A program made the translations under genes and the position numbers. From Nitrobacteraceae bacterium AZCC 2146 (lineage in GTDB: Bacteria > Pseudomonadota > Alphaproteobacteria > Rhizobiales > Xanthobacteraceae), in assembly GCA_036924855.1 (NCBI GenBank), contig JBAGRP010000001.1:2170001-2234000 (forward strand): a stretch of 64,000 nucleotides of DNA. The letters run 5' to 3'. Positions 18,357 through 28,478 of the stretch are shown here, piece by piece. Within the stretch, counting starts at the first letter, position 1. Every line of letters starts with the position of its first letter. The notes under the pieces were generated by a model. That model was not told the DNA's origin, did not search any database, and saw only the letters and a list, made by a program, of their open reading frames with translations.

Positions 18357-18436
18357 TCATTGCGAGCGCAGCGAAGCAATCCAGAAGCAAAAAGCCAAGA
18401 CTGGATTGCTTCGTCGCAAGGGCTCCTCGCAATGAC
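18357..18436. repeat. Palindromic REP-like element, copy 3 (inverted orientation)
   Basis: tcattgcgagcgcagcgaagcaatccag ... is followed by ctggattgcttcgtcgcaagggctcctcgcaatgac. The inner arms pair perfectly. It ends 36 bases before the P450 start codon, so it may shape the 5' end of that mRNA. Confidence 0.85.
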
Positions 18437-18472
18437 AACAGAGACAAGCGATAGCGGGGAGACGACGACCAC

Positions 18473-21400
18473 ATGCCATCCACCAACAAGCTCAGCCCGA
18501 TCCCGCATCCTCCGAAGAAGCCGGTGGTCGGCAACATGCTGTCGCTGGATGCCAATGCGCCCGTGCAGGATCTGGCGCGGCTGAGCAAGGAGCTCGGCCC
18601 GATCTTCTGGCTCGACATGATGGGCGCGCCGATCGTGATCGTCGCCGGCCACGATCTGGTCGCCGAACTCAGCGACGAAAAGCGCTTCGACAAGGCGGTG
18701 CGTGGCGCACTGCGCCGGGTCCGCGCCGTCGGCGGCGACGGGCTGTTCACCGCTGATACCAAGGAGCCGAACTGGAGCAAGGCGCATAACATCCTGCTGC
18801 AGCCGTTCGGCAACCGCGCGATGCAATCCTATCACCCCAGCATGGTCGATATCGCCGAGCAGCTGGTGAAGAAATGGGAGCGGCTCAACGCCGATGAGGA
18901 AATTGACGTGGTCCACGACATGACCGCGCTGACGCTCGACACCATCGGCCTGTGCGGTTTCGAATATCGCTTCAATTCGTTCTACCGTCGTGACTACCAT
19001 CCCTTCGTGGAATCGTTGGTCCGCTCGCTCGAGACCATCATGATGACCCGCGGCCTGCCGCTGGAGAGCCTGTGGATGCAGAAGCGCCGCCGCGATCTCG
19101 CCGGCGACGTCGCCTTCATGAATTCCATGGTCGACGAAATCATCGCCGAGCGCCGCAAGGCTGCCGAGACCGCCGAAGGCAAGAAGGACATGCTCGGCGC
19201 GATGATGACCGGCGTCGACCGCGCCACCGGCGAGCAGCTCGACGACGTCAACATCCGCTATCAGATCAACACGTTTCTGATCGCCGGGCACGAGACCACC
19301 AGCGGGCTATTGTCCTGCGCGATCTACGCGATGCTGAAGCATCCGGAGGTGCTGAAGAAGGCCTATGAGGAAGTCGACCGCGTGCTCGGACCCGATGTCG
19401 ATGTCAAGCCGACCTATCAGCAGGTCACGCAGCTGAATTACATCACGCAGATCCTGAAAGAATCATTGCGGCTGTGGCCTCCGGCGCCAGCCTACGGCAT
19501 TGCGCCGATCCAGGATGAGACCATCGGCGGCAAGTACAAGCTCAAGAAGGGCACCTTCATCACGGTGCTGGTGCTGGCGCTGCACCGCGATCCCTCGGTG
19601 TGGGGGCCGAACCCCGACGTGTTCGACCCCGAGAATTTTTCCCGAGAAGCCGAAGCGGCACGGTCGATCCATGCCTGGAAACCGTTCGGCAACGGCCAGC
19701 GCGCCTGCATCGGCCGCGGCTTTGCCATGCATGAGGCGGCGCTGGCGCTCGGCATGATCCTGCAGCGCTTCCGGCTGATCGATCACAAGCGCTACCAGAT
19801 GGTGCTGAAGGAAACCCTGACCATCAAGCCGGATGGCTTCAAGATCAAGGTACGGCCGCGCGCCGACCACGACCGCGGCGCCCATGCCGGCCGCACAGGT
19901 GCGACGGCGGCAACGCCGATTGCGCCGGTGGCTACCGGGCGCACGCGGCCTGCGCACAACACGCCACTGCTGGTGCTGTACGGCTCCAATCTCGGCACCG
20001 CCGAAGAACTGGCGACGCGGGTCGCCGATCTCGCCGAGGTCAACGGCTTTGCGACAAAACTCGCGCCGCTCGACGACTTCGTCGGCAAATTGCCGGAGCA
20101 AGGCGGCGTGCTGATCTTCTGCGCGTCCTACAATGGCGCCGCGCCCGACAACGCCACGCAATTCGTCAAGTGGCTCGGCAGCGATCTGCCGAAGGACGCT
20201 TTCGCAAAAGTGCGCTACGCCGTGTTTGGCTGCGGCAACAGCGACTGGCTGGCGACTTACCAGTCGATCCCGCGCCTGATCGACGATCAGTTGCGCGCCC
20301 ACGGCGCGACGAATGCCTATGTGCGCGGCGAAGGCGATGCCCGCGACGACCTCGACGGCCAATTCGAATCCTGGTTCGCGAAATTGCGACCGCTCGCGGT
20401 GAAGGAATTCGGCCTCGACACCGGCTTCGACCGCAGCGCCGACGACGCGCCGCTATACGCCATCGAGCCGGTGGCGCCGAGCGCGGTCAATGCGGTGGTG
20501 GCGCTCGGCGGCGTCTTGCCGATGAAGATTCTCGTCAACGGCGAATTGCAGAGCAAGGGCGGCGCTAACGCGTCAGATCGTTCGACAAAACATATCGAGG
20601 TGCAACTACCTGATGGCGTCTCCTATCGCGTCGGCGATCATCTCAGCGTAGTGCCGCGTAACGATCCCGTTCTGGTCGATGCCGTCGCCCGCCGCTTCGG
20701 ATTCCTGCCGGCCGACCAGATCCGGCTGCAGGTGGCGGAAGGCCGCCGCGCGCAATTGCCAGTCGGCGATGCCGTCTCGGTCGGGCGGCTGCTCACCGAA
20801 TTCGTCGAGTTGCAGCAGGTCGCCACCCGCAAGCAGATCCAGATCATGGCGGAGCATACCCGCTGCCCGATGACCAAGCCGAAACTGCTCTCCTATGTCG
20901 GCGACGATGCCGCGGCCAGCGAGCGCTACCGCGCCGAGATCCTAAGCAAGCGCAAATCGGTATTCGATCTGCTGGAAGAACATCCGGCCTGCGAATTGCC
21001 GTTCCACACCTATCTCGAAATGCTGTCGCTGCTGGTGCCGCGTTATTACTCGATCTCGTCGTCGCCGCAGGGTGACGCCTCACGCTGCAGCGTCACTGTC
21101 GCTGTGGTCGAGGGCGCCGCGAATTCCGGACGCGGTTTGTACAAGGGCGTCTGTTCGAATTATCTGTCAGGCCGCCGCGCGGGTGACACCGTGCATGCCA
21201 TCGTGCGCGAAACCAAAGCCGGCTTCCGCCTGCCCGACGATCCCCTTGTGCCGCTCATCATGATCGGACCCGGCACCGGCCTCGCCCCGTTCCGCGGCTT
21301 TCTGCAGGAGCGCGCGGCGCTGAAAGCCAAGGGCGCGACGCTGGGCCCGGCGATGCTGTTCTTCGGCTGCCGCCATCCGGAACGGGATTATCTTTATGCC

Positions 21401-21709
21401 GACGAGTTGAAAGGCTTCGCCGCGGATGGCCTCTGCGAATTGCACGTCGCGTTCTCGCGCGGCGATGGGCCGAAGACCTATGTGCAGCACCTGATCGCCG
21501 CGCAGAAGGATCGCGTCTGGGATCTGATAGGACAAGGCGCCATCACCTATGTCTGCGGCGACGGCGGCAAGATGGAACCGGACGTCAAGGCGGCGCTGAT
21601 GACGATCCATCGCGAGCGTACCGGCCGCGATGCCGCCGCGGCGCTGAACTGGATCGACGACCTCGGCACCGGCAATCGCTATGTGCTGGATGTCTGGGCG
21701 GGCGGATAG
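18473..21709 (+). CDS. Self-sufficient cytochrome P450 / NADPH-P450 reductase (CYP102 type)
   Basis: The 1078-residue protein fuses a P450 with its own reductase, like P450 BM3 (1048 residues). Residues 1 to about 460 are the P450: AGHETTSG in the I helix near 270, ESLR in the K helix, and the haem loop FGNGQRACIG with the haem-ligand Cys412. A linker near 465-495 is Ala/Arg/Thr-rich. Then come a flavodoxin-like FMN domain (LYGSNLGTAEE near 500), an FAD domain (RYYSISSSP), and an NADPH end (YVLDVWAGG). It would hydroxylate or epoxidise fatty acids using NADPH and oxygen. The neighbours (epoxide hydrolase, WS/DGAT) fit lipid chemistry. Confidence 0.95.
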   Translation: MPSTNKLSPIPHPPKKPVVGNMLSLDANAPVQDLARLSKELGPIFWLDMMGAPIVIVAGHDLVAELSDEKRFDKAVRGALRRVRAVGGDGLFTADTKEPNWSKAHNILLQPFGNRAMQSYHPSMVDIAEQLVKKWERLNADEEIDVVHDMTALTLDTIGLCGFEYRFNSFYRRDYHPFVESLVRSLETIMMTRGLPLESLWMQKRRRDLAGDVAFMNSMVDEIIAERRKAAETAEGKKDMLGAMMTGVDRATGEQLDDVNIRYQINTFLIAGHETTSGLLSCAIYAMLKHPEVLKKAYEEVDRVLGPDVDVKPTYQQVTQLNYITQILKESLRLWPPAPAYGIAPIQDETIGGKYKLKKGTFITVLVLALHRDPSVWGPNPDVFDPENFSREAEAARSIHAWKPFGNGQRACIGRGFAMHEAALALGMILQRFRLIDHKRYQMVLKETLTIKPDGFKIKVRPRADHDRGAHAGRTGATAATPIAPVATGRTRPAHNTPLLVLYGSNLGTAEELATRVADLAEVNGFATKLAPLDDFVGKLPEQGGVLIFCASYNGAAPDNATQFVKWLGSDLPKDAFAKVRYAVFGCGNSDWLATYQSIPRLIDDQLRAHGATNAYVRGEGDARDDLDGQFESWFAKLRPLAVKEFGLDTGFDRSADDAPLYAIEPVAPSAVNAVVALGGVLPMKILVNGELQSKGGANASDRSTKHIEVQLPDGVSYRVGDHLSVVPRNDPVLVDAVARRFGFLPADQIRLQVAEGRRAQLPVGDAVSVGRLLTEFVELQQVATRKQIQIMAEHTRCPMTKPKLLSYVGDDAAASERYRAEILSKRKSVFDLLEEHPACELPFHTYLEMLSLLVPRYYSISSSPQGDASRCSVTVAVVEGAANSGRGLYKGVCSNYLSGRRAGDTVHAIVRETKAGFRLPDDPLVPLIMIGPGTGLAPFRGFLQERAALKAKGATLGPAMLFFGCRHPERDYLYADELKGFAADGLCELHVAFSRGDGPKTYVQHLIAAQKDRVWDLIGQGAITYVCGDGGKMEPDVKAALMTIHRERTGRDAAAALNWIDDLGTGNRYVLDVWAGG

Positions 21710-21864
21710 CTAGCGCCGCGCTATTGTCCATTTATGAACGCTGTCACAATCGGCGGCCCGCACTGTCACAATCCGCGACCGCGCAACGTCCCATTAATCG
21801 CTGCGACGATTTATTCAGTCGCTTACGCGCTTCCGACTTTATTTGCCGCAAAAATTCATGTCAT

Positions 21865-22841
<977 letters not shown>

Positions 22842-22851
<10 letters not shown>

Positions 22852-22867
22852 GCGAAGCGAGCCCACC
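22842..22867. terminator. Hairpin overlapping the hydrolase stop
   Basis: The arms GGTGGGCT and AGCCCACC pair perfectly around a 10-base loop aagcgaagcg, with the TAA stop inside. No long T run follows, so it may be a repeat element acting as a terminator. Confidence 0.5.
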
Positions 22868-22942
22868 AAAGCGGCTCAGCTATACCCGGCACAGATGACG
22901 GGCACGGCGCGAACGGCGCCTTTGCCTCGTACAATCCTTTGC

Positions 22943-23197
22943 TTACTTCTTGTCCTTCGCCCGCCCGGTAGCAAGGCCGGCCATGTTGATGAACATCTCC
23001 TGGAAGCGCTCGCCCATCTTGGGATCGAAGCTGAACCAGCTCTGTATGATGGAATCCGGCGAAAACTTGTCGATGTTGGCCATCATCTTTCCCTGCATCT
23101 GCTCCATCATCGCGGCCTGCATCGGCTGTACGTCAGGAAGGCCAAAGAACGCACGCGCCTCTTCCGGTGTGCAGTCGACGACAACGGTTACTTTCAT
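22943..23197 (-). CDS. Small DUF6489-like protein
   Basis: This 84-residue protein (MKVTVVVDCTPEEARAF...) is short, acidic and methionine-rich in the middle (AAMMEQMQGKMM). The opening VTVVVDCTPEEARAFFGLPDV resembles the DUF6489 family of alphaproteobacteria, whose function is unknown. An AGGAG ribosome site lies 7 bases before the ATG at 23197. The frame is open further upstream, but that part has no supporting signal. It has no signal peptide. Confidence 0.75.
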   Translation of the reverse strand: MKVTVVVDCTPEEARAFFGLPDVQPMQAAMMEQMQGKMMANIDKFSPDSIIQSWFSFDPKMGERFQEMFINMAGLATGRAKDKK

Positions 23198-23314
23198 TCC
23201 AGGCTCCTGAATCGAAGTCGCAATGCGCACACGCGCATGCGAAGCAGCGACAGTATCGCCGCTGTCGCCCGCCGGATGCAAGCTGCCTGATCTGTGATGT
23301 GCAGTTGCGAAGGA

Positions 23315-24568
23315 TCAGCCGAAACGTTCGACCGAGAAAGCCTTCGGATCGGTAAACGGGGTCACGCCGGTAATCATGTCGGCCAGCAGCCGGCCGCTGA
23401 CCGGGCCGAGCGTCAGGCCGTGATGCTGATGGCCGAAATCGAACCACAGGCCCTTGTGGCGCGGCGCCTTGCTGATCACCGGCAGCATGTCCGGCAGGCA
23501 AGGTCGCGAGCCCATCCACGGCTGCGACTCGATGGTGTCGCCGAGCGGAAACAGGGCGCGGGCCATCGGCAGCGTGCGCTCGATCTGCACCGGCGTCGGC
23601 GGCGCGTCGCGGCGGGCGAATTCGGCGCCGGTGGTCAGGCGGATACCGCGGTTCATCGGCGCCAGCAGGTAACCGCGGTCGGCATCCAGCACGGGATGAT
23701 GCAGCACCGCATTGCCTGATGGCGACAGGTGGATGTGATAGCCGCGCTTGGTCTTCAGCGGAATGTTGTAGCCCAGCGGCTGAAACACCTGGTCCGACCA
23801 CGGCCCCAGCGCCAGCACCACGTCGCGCGCGACGATGGCGCCGTTCGGCCCGGCAACGCGCCAGCCGCCGTCGCCCTGCTCCAGCGTCCGCGCATCAGCG
23901 GCGAGGAAGCGGCCACCCTTCTTGATGAACAGCGCGGCATAGGCCTTGGCGAGGCCGCCGGGGTCGGGAATGAAGCCCGGCGCCGGCCAGTGGATCGCGC
24001 CGGCGAAATCGCCGGACAGGTTTGGTTCACGCGCGGCAATATCATTGGCGTCGAGCACATCACCGGTGATGCCATAGGCGCGGTCGCGCTCCAGCTCCTT
24101 GATGCTCTTGGCCATGGTGGTCTCGGAACGAAACAGCTTGATCCACCCGGTCCGCCGCAGCAATTCGGGCACGCCGGCCTCGGCGATCAGCGCTTCATGC
24201 TCGGTCAGGCTGCGCCGGATCAGCGGCAGCGCCGCCATCGCGCTGTGCAGCGCGCCAGCCGGCGACGAATTCAGGAAATAGCGCGTCATCCACGGCAGGA
24301 AACCGGGTAACGCGTTAAGGTGATAATGCACATCCGGTGAGCGGTTCAGCGCATATTTCAGGATCTGGCCGAAATCGCGCGGAAACATATAGGGAAACAC
24401 CGAGGCGCATTCGATCAGCCCGGCATTGCCATAGCTGGTCTCCTCGCCCGCCCGCTCATTCTTGTCGATCAGCACCACGTTTCGGCCGCGCTGCTGCAGA
24501 TGCAATGCCGCCGATACACCAACCATGCCTGCGCCAAGCACAAGCACATCAGCCTTGAGTTCCGCCAT
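23315..24568 (-). CDS. dadA: D-amino acid dehydrogenase (FAD-dependent)
   Basis: The 417-residue enzyme has the FAD-binding GAGMVG at 12-17 and the DAO fold typical of DadA, which deaminates D-amino acids to keto acids and passes electrons to the respiratory chain. Other supporting segments are RRTGWIKLF, PDPGGLAKAYA, GPWSDQVF, KTKRGYHIHL and the C-terminal DFGHQHHGLTLGP. It diverges from a peptide ABC transporter at 24802. An operon partner alanine racemase (dadX) is absent. Import of D-amino-acid-containing peptides by the transporter is an inference. It could also be another FAD-dependent amine oxidase. Confidence 0.88.
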   Translation of the reverse strand: MAELKADVLVLGAGMVGVSAALHLQQRGRNVVLIDKNERAGEETSYGNAGLIECASVFPYMFPRDFGQILKYALNRSPDVHYHLNALPGFLPWMTRYFLNSSPAGALHSAMAALPLIRRSLTEHEALIAEAGVPELLRRTGWIKLFRSETTMAKSIKELERDRAYGITGDVLDANDIAAREPNLSGDFAGAIHWPAPGFIPDPGGLAKAYAALFIKKGGRFLAADARTLEQGDGGWRVAGPNGAIVARDVVLALGPWSDQVFQPLGYNIPLKTKRGYHIHLSPSGNAVLHHPVLDADRGYLLAPMNRGIRLTTGAEFARRDAPPTPVQIERTLPMARALFPLGDTIESQPWMGSRPCLPDMLPVISKAPRHKGLWFDFGHQHHGLTLGPVSGRLLADMITGVTPFTDPKAFSVERFG

Positions 24569-24801
24569 ACGTACCCCGAAATTTTGACCGTCGTGGCGAT
24601 TCTCTTAGCGCCGTGTCGTGAAGGTATGATGCGCATCGCAGATGCGCAAACCCGTGAAAGCAAAGATCGCGCCATCTGCTGTGATTTGTGGCGGAGAGCG
24701 CCAGTAAATCGAGCTTGCGCAGTGGACGAACCCTGCCAACAATGCAACCGCGGTTTCAGATACCGATGCGAAGCTTATGCCGCAGTGGAGAGCGTCACGA
24801 C

Positions 24802-26394
24802 ATGCCTATTCGCCAGACCTGCCTTGCAGCCGTTGCATCGATAATCGCCTTCGCGCTGGCGCCCGCCTCGGCACAGACCCTACGCTACGCCAACCAGGGC
24901 GACCTCAAATCACTCGATCCCTACACGCTTAACGAATCCACCACCATCGCGCATCACGGCCAAGTCTATGAAGGCCTCACCGCGCGCGACAAGGACCTGT
25001 CGATCATTCCCGGCCTGGCCGAAAGCTGGGAGACGCCGGAGCCGACCCGCTGGCGCTTCCACCTGCGCAAGGGCGTCAAATTCCAGAATGGCGACCCCTT
25101 CACCGCCGACGACGTGGTGTTCTCCGCCGACCGCGTCCGCGCCAAGGGCTCGAATTTCGCGACCCGCGTTCCATCAGATGCCAAGGTCGTCAAGATCGAC
25201 GATTATACCGTCGATTTCGTGCTGACCGCGCCCAATCCCATCCTGAATTCGCAGTGGGATACCTGGTACATCATGGACAAGAAGTGGTGCGAAGAGAACA
25301 ACGCGGTGGCGCCGACCCCGGCCGCCGCAACCTCGCCAAGCTTCGCCTCCCTCAATGCCAACGGCACCGGCGCGTTCACCATCGAAAGCCATCAGCCCGG
25401 CGTCAAGACCGTGTTCAAGGCCAATCCGAACTGGTGGCGCAAGCCCGAGCATAATCTGAAGGAGATCATCTTCACGCCTATCAGCTCCGACGCCACCCGC
25501 GTCGCCGCGCTGTTGTCCGGCGAGATCGACCTGATGGAGCCGGTGCCGATCCAGGACATCGCGCGGGTCACTGCCAGCCCTAACGCCGTGGTGATGACCG
25601 GCCCCGAACTGCGCACCATCTTTCTCGGCATGGACCAGACCCGCGACGAGCTGCTGTTCTCCAACGTCAAGGGCAAGAACCCGTTCAAGGACGTCCGCGT
25701 CCGCGAGGCCTTCTACAAGGCCATCGACATCGAGCTGATCAAGTCCCGCGTCATGCGCAGCCTGTCGACGCCCTCGGCGCTGATGATCGCGCCGCAGCTG
25801 TTCAAGCTGTCGAACGAATTCGTCCGTCCGAAATACGATGCCGACGGCGCCAAGAAACTGCTCGCCGAGGCCGGCTATCCCGAGGGTTTCGAGGTCGGCA
25901 TGGATTGCCCGAACGACCGCTATGTCAACGACGCCGCGATCTGTCAGGCGGTGGTCGGCATGCTGGCGCGGATCGGCGTCAAGGTGAACCTGATGGCGCA
26001 GCCGAAGGCGCTGTATTTCGCCAAAGTCTTCAAGTCTGGCAACTACAATACCTCGTTCTATCTGCTGGGCTGGACGCCAGGCACGCTGGATTCCCACAAC
26101 GTGCTGTTCGAAATCATGGGCTGTCGCGACAATCCGGCCAGTTCGCGTGGCGACACCAATCTCGGGGGCTACTGCAACAAGGATTTCGACGCCGTCACCG
26201 ACAAGGTGCTGCAGGAGATCGATCCGGCCAAGCGCGACCTGCTGATCAAGGCGGCCTTCGAGATCAGCGCCAAGGATTTCGGCTACATCCCGCTGCATCA
26301 GCAGGCGCTGGCTTGGGGCGTGTCGAAGAAGATCAAGCTGGTGCAACGCGCCGACAATCAGGTGCTACTGTACTGGGCAACCAAGCAGGACTGA
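24802..26394 (+). CDS. Peptide ABC transporter, substrate-binding protein
   Basis: The 530-residue product has a signal peptide of about 26 residues (MPIRQTCLAAVASIIAFALA, cleavage after ASA) and the SBP_bac_5 fold. Typical segments are LKSLDPYTLNES near the N-terminus and VREAFYKAIDIE mid-chain. It would capture peptides in the periplasm for the permease pair downstream. The ATG at 24802 follows a GGAG site. The open frame to 24688 is ignored. It is the first gene of a five-gene operon, separated from the permease genes by a REP element. Confidence 0.93.
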   Translation: MPIRQTCLAAVASIIAFALAPASAQTLRYANQGDLKSLDPYTLNESTTIAHHGQVYEGLTARDKDLSIIPGLAESWETPEPTRWRFHLRKGVKFQNGDPFTADDVVFSADRVRAKGSNFATRVPSDAKVVKIDDYTVDFVLTAPNPILNSQWDTWYIMDKKWCEENNAVAPTPAAATSPSFASLNANGTGAFTIESHQPGVKTVFKANPNWWRKPEHNLKEIIFTPISSDATRVAALLSGEIDLMEPVPIQDIARVTASPNAVVMTGPELRTIFLGMDQTRDELLFSNVKGKNPFKDVRVREAFYKAIDIELIKSRVMRSLSTPSALMIAPQLFKLSNEFVRPKYDADGAKKLLAEAGYPEGFEVGMDCPNDRYVNDAAICQAVVGMLARIGVKVNLMAQPKALYFAKVFKSGNYNTSFYLLGWTPGTLDSHNVLFEIMGCRDNPASSRGDTNLGGYCNKDFDAVTDKVLQEIDPAKRDLLIKAAFEISAKDFGYIPLHQQALAWGVSKKIKLVQRADNQVLLYWATKQD

Positions 26395-26404
26395 TCGATA
26401 CGGC

Positions 26405-26487
26405 CGTCATTGCGAGGAGCCCTTGCGACGAAGCAATCCAGTCTTCGCTTAGAGCCTCTGGATTGCTTCGCTTCGCTCGCAATGACG
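26405..26487. repeat. Palindromic REP-like element, copy 4
   Basis: cgtcattgcgaggagcccttgcgacgaagcaatccag ... ctggattgcttcgcttcgctcgcaatgacg. It lies 10 bases after the binding-protein stop and 22 bases before the permease start. Within an operon such a hairpin can make the first gene (binding protein) more abundant (inference from REP biology). Confidence 0.85.
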
Positions 26488-26509
26488 GCAACACCAGCGA
26501 AAGGAATCC

Positions 26510-27490
26510 ATGCTCGCTTTCATTCTTCGCCGGGCGCTGCAATCCGTCGGCGTGATGATCGCGGTCGGCGTCATCTCCTTTGCGATGTTCCGCTTTGCCG
26601 GCGATCCGGTGAACCAGATCGTGTCGATGGATACGCCGTACGAGCAGCGCGTGCAGATCCGCAAGTCGCTCGGGCTCGACGATCCCGTGCTGGTGCAGTT
26701 CGCGCGCTATTTTGCCGACGCCGCACAGTTCAAATTTGGCGTGTCGTATCAGTTTCGCCAGCCGGTCTCCGCATTGCTGAAGGAGCGGATGCCGGCAACG
26801 CTGGAACTGGCCACCTGCGCCACGGTGCTGGCGATGGTGTTCGGCATCCTGATGGGCATCTACTCCGCGCTGAAGCGCGATTCCTTTCTGGCCAAAGTGC
26901 TGCAGGCGGTGTCGCTGATCGGCATCTCGCTGCCGACCTTCCTGATCGGCATCCTGCTGATCTATCTGTTCGCGGTGGTGCTTGGCTGGCTGCCGTCGTT
27001 CGGCCGCGGCGATGTCGTCAGGCTGGGCTGGTGGACCACCGGCCTGCTCACGGTCTCCGGCCTGAAGGCGCTGATCATGCCGTCGATCACGCTCGGCCTG
27101 TTCCAGATGACGCTGATCATGCGGCTGGTCCGCGCCGAGATGCTCGAGGTGCTGCGTACCGACTATATCCGCTTTGCGCGTGCCCGCGGCCTGACCACGC
27201 GGGCGATCCATTTCGGCCACGCGCTGAAGAATACGCTGGTGCCCGTGATTACCGTCGCCGGGCTGCAGTTCGGCTCGGTAATTGCATTCGCGATCATCAC
27301 GGAAACTGTTTTCCAATGGCCGGGAATGGGACTCTTGTTCGTGCAGGCGGTGCAGAATGTCGATATTCCGATCATGGCGGCGTACCTGCTGGTGGTGTCG
27401 CTGATCTTCGTCACCATCAATCTGATCGTCGATATCCTCTATACCATCGTCGATCCCCGCTTGCGCGCCACCGTCAATCGTCCGGCATAA
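26510..27490 (+). CDS. Peptide ABC transporter, permease 1 (DppB type)
   Basis: This 326-residue inner-membrane protein has about six transmembrane helices (AFILRRALQSVGVMIAVGVISF at the N-terminus) and the binding-protein-dependent permease loop DYIRFARARGLTTRAIHFGHALKNTLVP. It is the DppB/OppB-type subunit that forms the channel with the second permease at 27504. The stop is separated from that gene by 13 bases. Confidence 0.93.
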   Translation: MLAFILRRALQSVGVMIAVGVISFAMFRFAGDPVNQIVSMDTPYEQRVQIRKSLGLDDPVLVQFARYFADAAQFKFGVSYQFRQPVSALLKERMPATLELATCATVLAMVFGILMGIYSALKRDSFLAKVLQAVSLIGISLPTFLIGILLIYLFAVVLGWLPSFGRGDVVRLGWWTTGLLTVSGLKALIMPSITLGLFQMTLIMRLVRAEMLEVLRTDYIRFARARGLTTRAIHFGHALKNTLVPVITVAGLQFGSVIAFAIITETVFQWPGMGLLFVQAVQNVDIPIMAAYLLVVSLIFVTINLIVDILYTIVDPRLRATVNRPA

Positions 27491-27503
27491 GCAGGAGATT
27501 GCC

Positions 27504-28451
27504 ATGACCGATATCCCCGCTGCCCCACGCCCCTTCCCGTTGCGCTGGCTCGCGGCTGCCACCGACAGCGATATCTTCTATTCGTTTCGTCGCTCGAAAC
27601 TCACCGTGGTTGCCGCAGCGATCGTCGTGCTGCTGTTGTTGCTCGCACTGTTCGCGCCTGTTTTCGTGGTGCAGGACCCGTTCGACCCCAGGCAGCTCGA
27701 ACTGATCAATTCGCGGATTTCGCCGCTGTGGACGACGGATGGCCAGCGCCCGTTCCTGCTCGGTACCGACGAACAGGGCCGCGACGTGTTTTCCGCAATC
27801 CTCTACGGCATGCGGATTTCGCTGGTGGTCGGCGTGCTCGGCGTCTCCTTTGCCGCGGTGCTGGGGATCGGGCTCGGCCTGATCGCCGGCTATGTCGGCG
27901 GCGCGGTCGACAGCCTGATCATGCGCATCGCCGATGTGCAGCTGACCTTCCCGGCGATCCTGATCGCGCTCCTGATCGACGGCGTCGTCAAGTCGGTGCT
28001 CGGCAACCATCTCGACGCCTCGACCACGCTGCTGGTGCTGGTGGTCGCCATCGGGCTGAGCTTCTGGGTGCAATATGCCCGCACTGTACGCGGCTCGGTG
28101 ATGGTGGAGAAGAACAAGGACTATGTCGCCGCGGCGCAGCTGATCGGGCTGCCGGCGCGCGTGATCATGATCCGCCACGTGCTGCCGAACACGATGGGCC
28201 CGATCCTGGTGATTGCCACCATCAATCTTGCGCTCGCCATCATCACCGAGGCGACGTTGTCGTTTCTGGGCTCTGGCATGCCCGACACCATGCCGTCGTT
28301 GGGTACGCTGATCCGGATCGGCAACAACTATCTGTTCTCCGGGGAATGGTGGGTGGTGGCCTTTCCCGGCATCGCGCTGGCGTCGCTGATCCTGTCGATC
28401 AATCTGCTTGGCGACTGGCTGCGCGACGCGCTGAATCCGAAACTGCGATGA
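27504..28451 (+). CDS. Peptide ABC transporter, permease 2 (DppC type)
   Basis: The 315-residue DppC/OppC-type subunit has an N-terminal extension, one helix near residues 32-55, then five or so more. The conserved GTDEQGRDVFSAILYG segment and the loop KDYVAAAQLIGLPARVIMIRH are characteristic. It pairs with permease 1 and the two ATPases, with 27 bases to the first ATPase gene. Confidence 0.93.
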   Translation: MTDIPAAPRPFPLRWLAAATDSDIFYSFRRSKLTVVAAAIVVLLLLLALFAPVFVVQDPFDPRQLELINSRISPLWTTDGQRPFLLGTDEQGRDVFSAILYGMRISLVVGVLGVSFAAVLGIGLGLIAGYVGGAVDSLIMRIADVQLTFPAILIALLIDGVVKSVLGNHLDASTTLLVLVVAIGLSFWVQYARTVRGSVMVEKNKDYVAAAQLIGLPARVIMIRHVLPNTMGPILVIATINLALAIITEATLSFLGSGMPDTMPSLGTLIRIGNNYLFSGEWWVVAFPGIALASLILSINLLGDWLRDALNPKLR

Positions 28452-28478
28452 AACGCACACTCCCGGACATCGCATCGC

